A DNA stretch of 64,000 nt, taken from positions 147,852 through 211,851 of the forward strand of contig NZ_PNLB01000006.1 in assembly GCF_013822795.1 (NCBI RefSeq), read 5' to 3'. A model generated the notes under the pieces. The model searched no databases, was not told where the DNA came from, and was given only the letters and a program-made list of their open reading frames with translations. The stretch is from Phenylobacterium sp. (GTDB lineage Bacteria; Pseudomonadota; Alphaproteobacteria; Caulobacterales; Caulobacteraceae). The position numbers and the translations under genes were made by a program. Shown here one piece after another: positions 1-10,129 of this stretch (the first letter of the stretch is position 1; every line of letters begins with the position of its first letter).

Positions 1-1475
1 ACAGGATCTTCGCCCGCGAGGGTCGTCTGGAACGTGAGAAGGTTCGCGGGATCGCCTTTCGCGGCTGCCGAAGCCAGCGCCATGATCTTGGGCAGGGCGT
101 AGGCGCCGGTCCGGCTGGCGTCATAGCCTTCGAGCGGCGAGCCTTCCGGTATGAAGCCGTTGTCGACGATCGATAGCATGTGGCGGTCGAGCGCCGTGCT
201 CAGCTTGGCCAGCGTCCGTTTCGCCGAAGGTTCGGCCGCCAGGTTGCGGATCTGGTCGGGATCGGCGGAGAGGTCGTAGAGTTCCTCGTAGGGCTTGGTC
301 TCGAAGAACCGGCGCTGGTCGGCGTCGAGCGTCCCCGCGCGCCAGGCGCTCTCCCAATCCTGATAGCCCTTGGCCAGCCACTCGAAGGCGCCGTGCATGC
401 CCCAGGGGCGATGGGGCATGTAGTTGCGGATGTAGCGCCAGTGGCCGTCGGTGACCGTGCGGACGAAGTCGTAGCGTTCGTCCATCCGGCCGCGCATGCC
501 GAAGGCGTAGGTCTTGGCCGGCTTGGCTTTCGATCCGAGGAAGGCCGCGCCCTGCATCTGTGGCGTGGGCGCGAGGCCCGCGAGGGAAAGCAGAGTCGGG
601 GCGAGGTCGATGAAGCTGACCGGGGCCTGAACCTTCGCGCCTGGCTTGTGGGGGCTGAGATGCGCCCATTTGGGGGGCAGGCAGACCACCAGCGCGCAGC
701 GAAGACCGCCGTCATAGCAGTAGCGCTTGGTGCGCGGCAGCGAGCCGCCGTTGTCGGAGTAGTAGAAGACGATGGTTTCGTCGGCGAGCCCGTCGGCCTC
801 CAGTTCGGCCAGACGCTCGGCGAGCTGGCCGTCCATCTTCTCGATGAGATTGTAGTAGTTGGCGAAGTCACCGCGCACGCCGGGTGTGTCGGGCAGATAG
901 GCCGGAACGCGAACCTGGTCGGGCGCCACCCGGCCGGGCGACGGATTCAGGAACAGCCGTGATTCATGGGTGGTCTCGTAGTTGAAGACGGCCATGAAGG
1001 GCTTGCCAGCGGGGCGCCCGCGCCAGTGGGCCTTAGCGCCGGACTGGTCCCAGATCTTGGCCGGATCGACGTCCGAATTGTAGTCGGTCTTGGCGTTGTT
1101 GGTGCAGTGATAGCCGGCGGCGCGCAGCAGTTCCGGATAGGTCTTCAGTTCCGCAGGAAGCGCCGCGCGGGCCCGCATGTGTTCGGCCGGAGCGCAGGAC
1201 TCCGGATAGGCCCCGGTCAGAATCCCGAACCGTGAGGGCGCGCAGACGGGAGCGTTGGAATAGGCGTTGCGATAGAGCACGCCCTTGGCCGCCAGGGCGT
1301 CGATGGTCGGCGTATGGGCCAGCGGGTCTCCGTAGGCCCCGATCAGCGGATTGTTGTCCTCGCTGACCAGCCACAGGATGTTGGGGCGGTCCGTCGTCCC
1401 TGCGGCCGAGGCCTCGCTCGATACGGCGACCGCGGCTGCCGCGGCTATGGCGCTACGCCTCGTAATGCCCGCCAT
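1..1475 (-). CDS. Sulfatase, Tat-exported, C-terminus beyond window
   Basis: This is a type I sulfatase, predicted to hydrolyse sulfate esters or N-sulfates outside the cytoplasm. About 491 codons are visible and the frame is still open at base 1, so the C-terminus is missing. The N-terminus carries a twin-arginine signal (TRRSAI followed by an Ala/Val-rich stretch). The signature CAPSR at residues 78-82 provides the cysteine that is converted to formylglycine. Metal-site residues appear in SEDNN (about 38-42) and in YSDNGG further on. The order and spacing resemble the heparan N-sulfatase-like branch, but the substrate cannot be read from sequence. A GGGAGGG ribosome binding site precedes the ATG at 1475. 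It starts only 30 bp after the RND pump gene on the same strand, so it may be cotranscribed, although its role there is unclear. Confidence 0.9.
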   Translation of the reverse strand, partial: MAGITRRSAIAAAAAVAVSSEASAAGTTDRPNILWLVSEDNNPLIGAYGDPLAHTPTIDALAAKGVLYRNAYSNAPVCAPSRFGILTGAYPESCAPAEHMRARAALPAELKTYPELLRAAGYHCTNNAKTDYNSDVDPAKIWDQSGAKAHWRGRPAGKPFMAVFNYETTHESRLFLNPSPGRVAPDQVRVPAYLPDTPGVRGDFANYYNLIEKMDGQLAERLAELEADGLADETIVFYYSDNGGSLPRTKRYCYDGGLRCALVVCLPPKWAHLSPHKPGAKVQAPVSFIDLAPTLLSLAGLAPTPQMQGAAFLGSKAKPAKTYAFGMRGRMDERYDFVRTVTDGHWRYIRNYMPHRPWGMHGAFEWLAKGYQDWESAWRAGTLDADQRRFFETKPYEELYDLSADPDQIRNLAAEPSAKRTLAKLSTALDRHMLSIVDNGFIPEGSPLEGYDASRTGAYALPKIMALASAAAKGDPANLLTFQTTLAGEDP

Positions 1476-1505
1476 ATATCCCTCCCGACTCGTTGGTAAC
1501 GTTGT

Positions 1506-4500
1506 CTAGGCCGTGTGAGAGGCAGCGGGAAGCGGTTGAGTTTGGGGCGACCGTCGCAGCGCTCGCCCGTCGAGGCACACATAGACCGCCGGCACGATGT
1601 AGAGGGTCAGCAGTTGGCTGATCAGCAGCCCGCCGATGATGGTCACCCCCAGCGGAGTGCGCATCTCCGAGCCTTCGCCGGTCCCTAACGCCAGCGGCAG
1701 GGCGCCCAGAATCGCGGCGCAGTTGGTCATCAGGATCGGCCGCAGGCGGGTGCGTGCCGCCGCCGAGATCGCTTGGGCCGCATCGACGCCCGCGCGCCTC
1801 TGTTCGCGCAGCGCGAAGTCGACCATCAGGATGGCGTTCTTCATCACCATGCCGACCAGTAGGAAGAGGCCGAGCAGCGCGAGCAGGGTCAGCGGCTTGC
1901 CGGTCGCGGTCAGGGCCAGCAGCGCGCCCAGCCCGGCCGGCGGCAGGGTCGAGAGAATTGTCAGCGGGTGGCGCAGGCTTTCGTAGAGCACCCCGAGCAC
2001 GATGTAGACCGCGACGATGACCCCGCCGATCAGCAGCGGTTGGTTGGACAGGGTCTTGTTGGTGAGGTCCATGCCACCGCCAATACGGACCTGGATGTCG
2101 TTGGGCACGAAGGCGGCGGCCATCGCCTGGCGGATGGCGCGCTCGGCTTGCTGCGCGGTCACGTCCGGCGCTAGCGAAAAGCCGAGGGAGCGGGCCGCGA
2201 ACAGCTGCTCGCGCCAGACCCAGTCGGAGTTGACGCTGTAGCTCCAGGTCGTGAAGGCCGAGAGCGGGATCTTGCGGCCGTCGGCGGCGATCACGTGCAC
2301 CATTTCCAGCGCTTCGGGACCGCGGGTCTGGTCGGGTTCCAGCTCGAGGATGACGCGGTACTGGTTGAGGGCGTCGTAGAGCGTGGCGACCTGGCGCTGG
2401 CTGAAAGCGTTGTTGAGCACCGAGGTGACGGTCGCGACATCGACGCCCAGGCGCGCGGCGGCGTCGCGGTCGATGTCCAGATTGACCTGCAGATTGCCGG
2501 TCTCGCTGATCTCCTCGACATCGGTCAGCTCCGGCAGGGCGGCCATGGCGCGTGAGATCTTCGGGGCCCATTGGTTCAGGAGGTGCAGGTCGTCGGCCCG
2601 CAGAACGACTTCCAGTTCGCCGGTCTGGCTGGGGGCCTCCAGCTCGATGTCCTGGTCAAGATTGAGCCAAAGCGCCCCGCCGGGGATCTTCGGGGTCGCC
2701 TCGCGCAGGCGGTCGATGACCTGCTGCGAGGTCTCGTTACGCTCCGAGGCCGGTTTCAGACGGATCATCAGCGAGGAGTTGTTGATGCCGTTGTCGCCCC
2801 CGGCCGAGCCGACGACGTCGGCCACCGCCGGCTCGGCCAGCAGCAGGCGGCGATAGGCTTCGATCTTGGGCTGCATGACCGCGAACGAGATGCCGTCGTC
2901 GCCGCGGGCGAAGCCGCTGACCTGGCCGGTGTCCTGTTCGGGCAGCATGCCCTTGGGGATCCAGGTGTAGAGGCCGACGGTCAGGGCGGTGGCCAGCGCG
3001 AGCACGCCGACCGCTGCCAGGGGATGGCGCAGGGTGCGCTCAAGGGAGCGACCATAGGCTTCGCGCAGGCTCTTGAGAGCGCGTTGCGGACCTGCGGGCG
3101 GGCCGCTCCTGGCCTTCGGCGCCAGGCGCGCGCAAAGCGTCGGGGTCAGGGTCAGCGACACGACCAACGACAGCATCACCGTCACTGCGAGCGTGAGCGA
3201 GAACTCGCGGAACAGCTTTTCGACGAGGCCGCCCATGAACAGGATGGCGACGAACACCACGACCAGGGCGATGTTCATGGCGACCAGGGTGAAGCCGACC
3301 TCCGCCACGCCTCGCCGGGCGGCGCGCAGCGGCGAGAGACCCTGGTCCATGTGGCGGGTGATGTTCTCGAGCACGACGATGGCGTCGTCGACCACAAGGC
3401 CGGCGGCGATGATCAAGGCGGTGACCGAGAGGTTGTTCAGCGAAAAACCCATCAGCGCCATGCCCGCGAAGGCGGCGATCAGCGTGACCGGCACCGCCAG
3501 GCTGGGCACCAGCGCCGCGCGCAGGCGGCCCAGGAACAGCGCGGTGACCGCCACGACCAGGACGATGGAGATCAGCAGCGTCTTCTGCGCTTCGGCCAGG
3601 GTCGCGCGGACGCCGGGGCTGCGGTCGAGCACCACGGTCAGGCTGGAGTCGGCCGGCATCAGTTCACGCAGGCCGGGCAGGGCGGCGTGGATCGCCTGGG
3701 TGGTGGCCAGGATGTTGGCGCCCGGCTGGCGGCGGATCGTGACCAGCACCGCCGGCTTGTCGTTGTGGAAGCCGAGGCTGTAGCGGTTCTCGGTGGCGTC
3801 GACGATCTGGGCGACGTCGCCCAGGCGGATCGGCGCGTCGTTGCGCCAGGCCACCACCAGGCCGGCGTAGTCGGCGGGCCTGCGCAGCTGACCGCTGGAG
3901 ACGATGGTCCAGAACCGGTCGCCGCCCTCGACCCGGCCGACCGGTCCGGAGGGGTCGGCCGCGTCGATGGCCTTGCGCACGTCGTCAAGCGCCAGGCCAT
4001 AGCCGTTAAGAGCGTGCGGGTTCATCTGCACGCGCACGGCGGGCAGGGCGGCGCCGCCGATGCTGACCTCGCCGACGCCAGGCGCCTGGGAGAGCTTCTG
4101 GGCCAGGATAGTGGCGGCCGCATCGTAGAGTTCGCCGGGCGGCAGGTTGGGCGAGGCGAGCGCCAGGACCATGATCGGCGCTTGGGACGGGTTCACCTTG
4201 CGATAGGTCGGCTCTGACGGCATGCCCGCCGGCAGCATGGCGCGCGAGGCGTTGATCGCGGCCTGGACGTCGCGGGCCGCATCGTTGATGTCGCGGTCGA
4301 GTTCGAAGGTCAGCTCGATCGAGGTCGAGCCCTGGCCGCTGGTCGAGTTGAGCGCGGTGATCCCGGCGATCGAGCCCATGGCCCGCTCCATCGGGGTGGC
4401 GACCGCAGCGGCCATGGTGCGCGGATTGGCGCCCGGCAGGCTGGCCTCGACGACGATGACCGGCACGTCGACCTCGGGCAGCGGCGCGGTCGGGAGGATC

Positions 4501-4601
4501 TGGTAGGCGCCGGCCCCGGCAAGCACCAGGGCGACGGCGAGCAGCAGCGCCGCCACCGGCCGCCGCAGGAACGTCTCGACGGGATTGAACGGACGCTTCA
4601 C
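1506..4601 (-). CDS. RND efflux pump permease, MdtC-like (second of tandem pair)
   Basis: This inner-membrane transporter of the hydrophobe/amphiphile RND family has 1031 residues, the normal length for AcrB/MdtC. An N-terminal membrane helix is followed by a porter domain with the [13 protein letters not shown] stretch. Helix 4 carries the proton-relay acidic pair in [13 protein letters not shown], and a second, duplicated half with TM8-12 follows. Its ATG overlaps the stop of the upstream RND gene by 4 bases, which indicates translational coupling. A membrane-fusion gene followed by two different RND genes is the MdtABC arrangement, in which the two permeases form a heterotrimer. No outer-membrane TolC-type gene is in the window, so the channel must be encoded elsewhere. 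Substrates are unknown. Confidence 0.95.
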   Translation of the reverse strand: MKRPFNPVETFLRRPVAALLLAVALVLAGAGAYQILPTAPLPEVDVPVIVVEASLPGANPRTMAAAVATPMERAMGSIAGITALNSTSGQGSTSIELTFELDRDINDAARDVQAAINASRAMLPAGMPSEPTYRKVNPSQAPIMVLALASPNLPPGELYDAAATILAQKLSQAPGVGEVSIGGAALPAVRVQMNPHALNGYGLALDDVRKAIDAADPSGPVGRVEGGDRFWTIVSSGQLRRPADYAGLVVAWRNDAPIRLGDVAQIVDATENRYSLGFHNDKPAVLVTIRRQPGANILATTQAIHAALPGLRELMPADSSLTVVLDRSPGVRATLAEAQKTLLISIVLVVAVTALFLGRLRAALVPSLAVPVTLIAAFAGMALMGFSLNNLSVTALIIAAGLVVDDAIVVLENITRHMDQGLSPLRAARRGVAEVGFTLVAMNIALVVVFVAILFMGGLVEKLFREFSLTLAVTVMLSLVVSLTLTPTLCARLAPKARSGPPAGPQRALKSLREAYGRSLERTLRHPLAAVGVLALATALTVGLYTWIPKGMLPEQDTGQVSGFARGDDGISFAVMQPKIEAYRRLLLAEPAVADVVGSAGGDNGINNSSLMIRLKPASERNETSQQVIDRLREATPKIPGGALWLNLDQDIELEAPSQTGELEVVLRADDLHLLNQWAPKISRAMAALPELTDVEEISETGNLQVNLDIDRDAAARLGVDVATVTSVLNNAFSQRQVATLYDALNQYRVILELEPDQTRGPEALEMVHVIAADGRKIPLSAFTTWSYSVNSDWVWREQLFAARSLGFSLAPDVTAQQAERAIRQAMAAAFVPNDIQVRIGGGMDLTNKTLSNQPLLIGGVIVAVYIVLGVLYESLRHPLTILSTLPPAGLGALLALTATGKPLTLLALLGLFLLVGMVMKNAILMVDFALREQRRAGVDAAQAISAAARTRLRPILMTNCAAILGALPLALGTGEGSEMRTPLGVTIIGGLLISQLLTLYIVPAVYVCLDGRALRRSPQTQPLPAASHTA

Positions 4602-7600
4602 GGCGCTTCGGCGGCGAGGGCTGGAGCGGGACGGCGGCGGCGGACCAAGGCGTCGAAGGCCAGGTAGATCACCGGCGTGGTGAACAGGGTCAGGATCTGG
4701 CTGACCGCCAGGCCGCCGACCATCACCAGACCTAGGGGCTGGCGCAGTTCGGCCCCAGGGCCGGTCGCGAACATCAGCGGCAGGGCCCCGACAAGGGCGG
4801 CCAGCGTGGTCATCAGGATCGGCCGGAACCGCTGTAGTGCGGCGCGGTGGATCGCCTCGCGCGGGGTGAGGCTTTCCTCACGCTCTGCGGCGAGCGCGAA
4901 GTCCACCATCATGATGCCGTTCTTCTTCACCAGCCCGATCAGCAGGATGATCCCGATCACCGCGATCAGGTCGAGCGGCCGGCCAGCCAGCAGCAGGGCC
5001 AGCAGCGCGCCGATGGCGGCCGATGGCAGGGTCGAGAGGATGGTGACCGGGTGGATTAGGCTCTCGTAGAGCACGCCCAGCACGATATACATCACCACGA
5101 CCGCGGCGATGATCAGCCACAGCGTCCCTGAGAGCGAGGCGTCGAAGGCCCGCGCCGCGCCTTGGAACTTCAGCTCCACCGAGGCCGGCAGGCCGATGTC
5201 CCGGGCGGCGTCCTGGATGGCGGCGGTGGCCTTGCCGAGCGCCGCGCCCGGCGCCAGGTCGAAGGCGATCGTCGTGGCCGGAAACTGGCCAAGCCGAGCG
5301 TGCGACAGCGGCGTGGGTTCAAGTTCGACGCTGGCGAAGCTGGACAGCGGCACGAGGCCGCCACCCGCCGCCTTCAGGTGGACGTGCTCCAGCGTTTCGG
5401 GGCCAAACTGTTGGTCGGGCGCGACCTCCAGCACCACGCGGTACTGGTTGGCCTGGGTGAACAGGGTGGCGATCTGGCGTTGGCCGAACGCGCTGTAGAG
5501 CGCGGAGTCGACATCGGCGGCGGTGACGCCCAGGCGGGCGGCGGCCTGGCGGTCGATGACGATCCGCGCGCCGAGGCCGCCGGGCTCCAGGTCGCTGGAA
5601 ACGTTGCGCAACTGCGGTACGGTTGACAGCCGCTCGACCAAGCGGGCCGTCCAGACGACGAGGCGTTCGCCGTCCGGACTGGAGAGGCTGAAGCGGTACT
5701 GGCTGCGCGCGACTTGATCGTCGACGTTCAGCTCCTGCGTCGGCTGCATGTAGAGCTGCAGCCCGGGCAGGCCGGCGGTGCGCTTCTCCAGCCCGGCGAT
5801 GACCTTGGCCACCGGCGGTCGCTCACCGTGCGGGTGCAGGTTGATCTGCATACGGCCAGCGTTGGGGGTGGCGTTCTGGCCGTCGACGCCGATGAACGAT
5901 GAGACGCTCTCGACCGCCGGGTCTTCCAGGATCGCCTGAACAGCCGTCTGCTGCTGGGCCGCCATCCGTCGGAACGAGACGTCGGGCGCCGCGCGGGTGA
6001 CCACCTGGATCGCGCCGCCGTCCTGAACCGGGAAGAAGCCTTTCGGCGCGACGGCATAGAGCAAGGCCGGCAGGGCGATGGTGGCGCTGGTCACCCCGAG
6101 GAACAGCGGCCGGCGTTCGAGCACCCACTCGAGGGCCCGCCCGTAACCGGCGATCACGCCGTCGAGGAAGCCTGGGGCCGGGGCGCCGTGCGGGCGCAGC
6201 ATCCGCGCGCACATGGCCGGGGTCAGGGTCAGGGAGACCACCAACGAGATCAGGATCGCCACCGCCAGGGTGACGGCGAACTCACGGAACAGGCGGCCGA
6301 CCACTTCGCCCATGCACAGCAGCGGGATCAGGACGGCGATCAGGGAGATGGTCAGGGAGACCAGGGTGAAGCCGATCTCCTTGGCGCCCTTCAGCGCGGC
6401 GGCCAGCGGCGCCTCGCCCTTCTCCAGATAGCGGGCGATGTTCTCGAGCATGACGATGGCGTCGTCGACCACGAAGCCGGCGGCGATGGTCAGGGCCATC
6501 AGGGTCAGGTTGTTCACGCTGTAGCCGAGCAGGTGCATCGCGCCGAACGTGCCGATCAGCGACAGCGGCACGACGACTGCCGGGATGATCGTGGCCCGCG
6601 CGCTGCGCAGGAACAGGAAGGTCACGGCGACCACGAGGCCGACCGCGAACAGCAGCTCGATCTGCACGTGAGTGATCGAGGAGCGGATGGCGCGGGTTCG
6701 GTCGCTCAGCACCTCGACCTTGACGTCCGCGGGCAGGGTGGCGGTCAGCTCGGGCAACAGGTCGTTGATGCGATCGATCACGCCGATGACGTTAGCGCCA
6801 GGCTGGCGCTGAATGTTGACGAGCACGGCGGGCGAGGGGCCGGACCAGGCGGCCAGACGGCGGTCCTCGACCCCGTCCACCACCCCCGCAACCTGCTCGA
6901 GACGGATCGGCGCGCCTTCGCGCCAGGCCAGGATCAGGGCGCGGTAGTCCTCGATCGAGCGCAGCTGGTCGTTGGCGTCCATCATCACCGACCGCTGCGG
7001 GCCGTCGAAGCCGCCCTTGGGCTGGTTGACGCTGCCGGCGGCGACCGCGGTGCGGATGTCGTCGAAGGTCAGGCCGTGCGCGGCGAGCGCGCGGGGATTG
7101 GCCTGGATGCGCACGGCCGGGCGTTGGCCGCCAGCCAGGGTGATGTTGCCGACGCCGGAGACCTGCGACAGCTTCTGGGCGATGCGCGTGTCCACCATGT
7201 CGTGGACCTGATGCAACGGCGTGGCCTGCGAGGTCACGGCGAGCGTCAGGATCGGCGCGTCGGCCGGATTGACCTTGCGATAGATCGGCGGCGTCGGCAG
7301 GCCGTCGGGCAGCAAGCCCGAGGCCGAGGCGATCGCCGCCTGCACCTCCTGCTCGGCGATGCTCATCGGCAGTTCGAGTGAGAACTGCAGCGTGATCATT
7401 GAGGCGCCGCCCGAGCTGGACGACGAGATCTGTTCCAACCCCGGGATCTGGCCCAGACGCCGTTCCAGCGGCGAGGTGATGGTGTCGGCCGTGACCTTGG
7501 CGCTCGCGCCCGGCTGGAAGGTGAACACCTGGATGACCGGATAGTCGGCCTGGGGCAGGGCGGCGACCGGCAGCAGCCGATAGGCGATCAGGCCGGCCAG

Positions 7601-7666
7601 CAACAGCGCAGCCATCAGCAACCCGGTGGCGACCGGACGCAGAATGAAGATCCGCGAGGGGTTCAT
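4598..7666 (-). CDS. RND efflux pump permease, MdtB-like (first of tandem pair)
   Basis: This RND-family inner-membrane permease has 1022 residues. It begins [18 protein letters not shown], typical of MdtB-like proteins. The acidic pair needed for proton translocation is in [13 protein letters not shown] around residue 400, and the usual two-fold repeat of a 6-helix half plus periplasmic porter loop is present. It overlaps the membrane-fusion gene upstream and the second RND gene downstream by 4 bases each, so the three are one translationally coupled unit. The sequence differs clearly from its neighbour, which suits a heteromeric pump rather than a recent duplication. Likely substrates (drugs, bile-salt-like amphiphiles, plant phenolics or siderophore-like molecules) cannot be distinguished from sequence. 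Confidence 0.95.
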   Translation of the reverse strand: MNPSRIFILRPVATGLLMAALLLAGLIAYRLLPVAALPQADYPVIQVFTFQPGASAKVTADTITSPLERRLGQIPGLEQISSSSSGGASMITLQFSLELPMSIAEQEVQAAIASASGLLPDGLPTPPIYRKVNPADAPILTLAVTSQATPLHQVHDMVDTRIAQKLSQVSGVGNITLAGGQRPAVRIQANPRALAAHGLTFDDIRTAVAAGSVNQPKGGFDGPQRSVMMDANDQLRSIEDYRALILAWREGAPIRLEQVAGVVDGVEDRRLAAWSGPSPAVLVNIQRQPGANVIGVIDRINDLLPELTATLPADVKVEVLSDRTRAIRSSITHVQIELLFAVGLVVAVTFLFLRSARATIIPAVVVPLSLIGTFGAMHLLGYSVNNLTLMALTIAAGFVVDDAIVMLENIARYLEKGEAPLAAALKGAKEIGFTLVSLTISLIAVLIPLLCMGEVVGRLFREFAVTLAVAILISLVVSLTLTPAMCARMLRPHGAPAPGFLDGVIAGYGRALEWVLERRPLFLGVTSATIALPALLYAVAPKGFFPVQDGGAIQVVTRAAPDVSFRRMAAQQQTAVQAILEDPAVESVSSFIGVDGQNATPNAGRMQINLHPHGERPPVAKVIAGLEKRTAGLPGLQLYMQPTQELNVDDQVARSQYRFSLSSPDGERLVVWTARLVERLSTVPQLRNVSSDLEPGGLGARIVIDRQAAARLGVTAADVDSALYSAFGQRQIATLFTQANQYRVVLEVAPDQQFGPETLEHVHLKAAGGGLVPLSSFASVELEPTPLSHARLGQFPATTIAFDLAPGAALGKATAAIQDAARDIGLPASVELKFQGAARAFDASLSGTLWLIIAAVVVMYIVLGVLYESLIHPVTILSTLPSAAIGALLALLLAGRPLDLIAVIGIILLIGLVKKNGIMMVDFALAAEREESLTPREAIHRAALQRFRPILMTTLAALVGALPLMFATGPGAELRQPLGLVMVGGLAVSQILTLFTTPVIYLAFDALVRRRRPAPALAAEAP

Positions 7667-8844
7667 GACTTGGCCGGGACGGCCTGGGAGTCCGGCTGGG
7701 CGATGATCTGGACCTTGCGGCCTTCGCTGAGGCGGTCGAGGCCTTCGACGACCACGCGATCGCCCGCCGCTAGACCCGAATGGACGGCGGTGACGCCGTC
7801 GCTGGACGGCCCGGTCGTCAGCTTGCGCAGCCGAGCGGCGCCGGACTTGTCGACCACCCAGGCATAGGGGCCGGACGATCCCTGCTGGATCGCCGCATCC
7901 GGGGCGGTGACGGCGCTGTCGAGCCGACCGACCGTCAGGCGGACGTTCACGAACTGGTTTGGGAACAGGCTCTCGTCTTCATTGCCGAAGGTGGCGCGCA
8001 GACGCACGGCGCCAGTCTGCGGATCAATCTGGTTGTCGAGGTTCGAGAGCTTGCCGCGGGCGAGTTCGGACTTCTCGGCCCGGTCCCACAGGCTGACCTC
8101 CAGGCCGCCGCCTTGGGCCAGCGCCGCGCGGATCTCGGGCAGCCGGCCCTCCGGCGCGGAGAACAGGACCGAGATCGGGCGGGTCTGGGTGATGACGGCG
8201 ATTATCTCGCCGGTCCCGCCCGAGAGGATATTGCCGGGGTCAGCCCGGCGCAGGCCGATACGACCGGAAATCGGAGCGACGATCCGCGTCCGGTCGAGCT
8301 GGATACGGGCGTTGGCCAGGCGACCGCGGTCGGCGGCGACGGCGCCGCCATGCTGCTCCACCAGGGCCGCCTGCTGATCGAGGCGGGTCTGGGCGACGAT
8401 CTGCTTGTCGGCGAGCCCGCGGTAGATCTGCAGCTGCTGCTGGGCGTAGCGGAGTTGCGCCTCGTTCTGGCGGCTCTGACCGTGGGCTTCGGCGACCTGG
8501 GCCTCGAAAGGGCCCGGGTCGATCCGTGCGAGCAGCTGGCCCCGCTGGACCATCTGGCCCTCGGCGAAGTTGACGTGGGTCAGTTCGCCGGCGACCTGGC
8601 TTCGAACATTGACGGTGTTGAGCGGCGTGACCGAGCCGAGCGCCTTCACATGGATCGCCAGCGGGCGGACGGCGGCGTCGGCGACGCGAACCGGCACGGG
8701 CTGGGGGCCGGATTCGGCCTCGGCCGGGGCGCTCAAGGTCTTCCAGGCAAAATAGCCGCCGGCCAGGACGCACGTCGCGGCCACCGACGCAATGACAAGG
8801 CCACGCCCCCGAAATCCAGGCACTCGGTACTCCATTACTGGCAT
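7663..8844 (-). CDS. RND efflux periplasmic adaptor (membrane-fusion protein)
   Basis: This 393-residue periplasmic adaptor would link the two RND permeases to an outer-membrane channel. One N-terminal membrane helix (roughly residues 14-33) is followed by the split lipoyl/hairpin arrangement. The first lipoyl half contains [20 protein letters not shown] and the second contains [14 protein letters not shown], with an alpha-helical hairpin between them, then beta-barrel and membrane-proximal domains. The family is HlyD/MdtA. An in-frame ATG also occurs at 8835, but the start at 8844 has the only purine-rich Shine-Dalgarno-like sequence. That sequence lies in one arm of the strong hairpin at 8851-8884. 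The stop overlaps the first RND gene by 4 bases. Confidence 0.93.
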   Translation of the reverse strand: MPVMEYRVPGFRGRGLVIASVAATCVLAGGYFAWKTLSAPAEAESGPQPVPVRVADAAVRPLAIHVKALGSVTPLNTVNVRSQVAGELTHVNFAEGQMVQRGQLLARIDPGPFEAQVAEAHGQSRQNEAQLRYAQQQLQIYRGLADKQIVAQTRLDQQAALVEQHGGAVAADRGRLANARIQLDRTRIVAPISGRIGLRRADPGNILSGGTGEIIAVITQTRPISVLFSAPEGRLPEIRAALAQGGGLEVSLWDRAEKSELARGKLSNLDNQIDPQTGAVRLRATFGNEDESLFPNQFVNVRLTVGRLDSAVTAPDAAIQQGSSGPYAWVVDKSGAARLRKLTTGPSSDGVTAVHSGLAAGDRVVVEGLDRLSEGRKVQIIAQPDSQAVPAKS

Positions 8845-8850
8845 TGCGGT

Positions 8851-8884
8851 CCGCCCCCGGCGGCCGCAAGGACGCCGGGGGCGG
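8851..8884 (-). promoter_or_regulatory. Perfect 12-bp GC hairpin between DUF4198 gene and efflux adaptor gene
   Basis: CCGCCCCCGGCG at 8851-8862 is exactly complementary to CGCCGGGGGCGG at 8873-8884, with a 10-base loop. On the transcribed (minus) strand it begins 5 bases after the DUF4198 stop and ends 6 bases before the adaptor ATG. It has no T-tract, so it is not a classical intrinsic terminator. The 3' arm contains the only Shine-Dalgarno-like sequence for the adaptor, so the hairpin could mask ribosome entry, or it could protect or process the mRNA between genes. The role is inferred. Confidence 0.6.
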
Positions 8885-8889
8885 GAGGG

Positions 8890-9537
8890 TTACTTCACGA
8901 AGGTCAGGGTCGAGGTGTGATAGACCTTGGCGACCGGCTTGCCGCCGATAGTCGCCTCGCCGTCGACGGGATGGCTGACCGCGAGCAGGTAGCGGCCCTT
9001 CAGACTTGTCGGCACAGCCACCTTACCGGCGGCGTCGGTCTTGAACGACTTCTGCCAACGGTCGGGATTGACGATGTTTACCGAGGCATCGGCCAGCGGC
9101 TGGCCTTTCCAGACCACGACGAAGGTGTCGCTATTGGCGGTGACCGGCGCGATCTCCAGGTCTAGTTTGGTGGCGGTCTCGGCGCGGCCTGCGCGGGCGT
9201 AGTAGGCGGCGCCCTCCAGCTTGTCGCCGTCGCCCTTCCACGGAGCGAAGACGTTGTCATCCTGGACGCGGACGTCCCCCGGCGTCTTCACCGCGGCTTC
9301 GATGTGGTCGGCCTTGCGGGTGAGGGCGGCCGGTGCGCCACGGTCAGTCGTGAAGACCACGGGCGCCTTCAGGTTCGGGAACTCCGGATCGCCGTTCGCG
9401 GGCACCGGATCGGCGGGTTCGCCCAGATAGACGCGCGCGGGGCCGGCGCCGTCGCGCTCCACCCAGACTTCATGGGCCTGGGCCGCGCCTGCCAGCATCA
9501 GGGCGCTGCTCAGCGCCAGGGTCGTGATCTTCAGCAT
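8890..9537 (-). CDS. DUF4198 domain periplasmic protein
   Basis: This 215-residue exported protein has a cleavable signal peptide (MLKITTLALSSALMLAGAAQA), and the mature protein begins HEVWVERDG. The domain looks like DUF4198, a family of beta-sandwich periplasmic proteins often found beside TonB receptors or metal-uptake genes and tentatively connected with metal handling. The C-terminal half has an immunoglobulin-like, Ca/Ni-transport-associated look (VVWKGQPLADASVNIV, then AAGKVAVPTSLKGRYLLAVSHP). An upstream in-frame ATG exists at 9558, but AGGAAGGA lies just before the ATG at 9537, which I take as the start. It is the first gene of the leftward run that continues into the RND pump and follows two palindromic sites. 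A metal or cell-envelope stress role is an inference. Confidence 0.8.
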   Translation of the reverse strand: MLKITTLALSSALMLAGAAQAHEVWVERDGAGPARVYLGEPADPVPANGDPEFPNLKAPVVFTTDRGAPAALTRKADHIEAAVKTPGDVRVQDDNVFAPWKGDGDKLEGAAYYARAGRAETATKLDLEIAPVTANSDTFVVVWKGQPLADASVNIVNPDRWQKSFKTDAAGKVAVPTSLKGRYLLAVSHPVDGEATIGGKPVAKVYHTSTLTFVK

Positions 9538-9582
9538 CTTGGTCCTTCCTGTCCGCATGCGAGACGGTCGTCACGCCGCTCT

Positions 9583-9597
9583 TGCGAGTTAATCGCA
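9583..9597. promoter_or_regulatory. Palindromic operator candidate, copy 1 (TGCGA-N5-TCGCA)
   Basis: TGCGAGTTAATCGCA is an exact inverted repeat TGCGA/TCGCA around a 5-base AT-rich core. A second copy differing at one base lies 44 bp to the right. Both sit just upstream of the DUF4198 gene (start 9537) and downstream of nothing else on that strand, so they probably control the DUF4198-efflux operon. The AT-rich core with short inverted arms is in the style of Fur-type or TetR/ArsR operators, but no specific regulator can be named. Confidence 0.6.
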
Positions 9598-9626
9598 CAA
9601 ACGTCACCAGGGCGACCTACAGCGAC

Positions 9627-9641
9627 TGCGAATTAATCGCA
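9627..9641. promoter_or_regulatory. Palindromic operator candidate, copy 2 (TGCGA-N5-TCGCA)
   Basis: TGCGAATTAATCGCA matches copy 1 at 14 of 15 positions and has the same perfect 5-base arms. The 44-bp centre-to-centre distance is close to four helical turns, so the sites could be bound on the same face of the helix. Confidence 0.6.
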
Positions 9642-9756
9642 ATACAGTTCTGGATTGTGGTGGCGGTCGGGGCGGCAGTGATCGTTGCGACCGGCCGCTT
9701 CTAGAGACCGCATCGCAGGCTCGCTCCATTCGGGGCGAGCCACTAGGCTGGCGGCC

Positions 9757-10122
9757 ATGATCCAGGGGGCGCCTGACTGGTTGGGAAAAGCGCGGCGCGC
9801 GGCCTTGAGCCTGCGCGCCACGACGCGGGGCGCGTCCGGCGCCAAGCAGTCGGTCTATGTGATCCTACTGCATGACGACCGACGGCCCGACCCGTGGGGC
9901 CTCTACGTCGGTCAGACATCGCGCGACCCGGACATGCGCTTCGACCAGCACAAGTCCGGATACAAGGCGAGTGGTCCGGCTCGGCGCTTCGGCGTAAGGC
10001 TGTTGCCGGACCTGGTGGCCCACCTCAACCCCATGCGCCGTTGGGAGGCGCTGGAGTTGGAGGCGGCTTTAGCGGAAGACTTCCTGACGGCGGGCGTGCC
10101 CTGGGTCGAAGGCGGGCACTGA
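9757..10122 (+). CDS. GIY-YIG domain small protein
   Basis: This 121-residue protein has a divergent GIY-YIG nuclease-like core. VYVILL stands in for the GIY strand and GLYVGQTSRDPDMRF for the YIG strand with its following arginine. A later helix, RRWEALELEAALAE, can supply the catalytic glutamate. Similar stand-alone domains occur as orphan genes without a known role, and nuclease activity is unproven. The ATG at 9757 is preferred over an upstream in-frame ATG at 9685 because homology begins shortly after it and the upstream stretch is low-complexity and Arg-rich. It stands alone, divergent from the DUF4198 operon and convergent with the aminotransferase gene, whose stop is 7 bases away. Confidence 0.7.
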   Translation: MIQGAPDWLGKARRAALSLRATTRGASGAKQSVYVILLHDDRRPDPWGLYVGQTSRDPDMRFDQHKSGYKASGPARRFGVRLLPDLVAHLNPMRRWEALELEAALAEDFLTAGVPWVEGGH

Positions 10123-10129
10123 CCAGCGT

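Noticed and set aside
2571..4217. Long open frame on the plus strand (548 codons), very Gln/His/Asp/Arg-rich
   Set aside because: It lies opposite an intact RND permease gene. Such frames arise in high-GC DNA, and the product is low-complexity with no recognisable domain.
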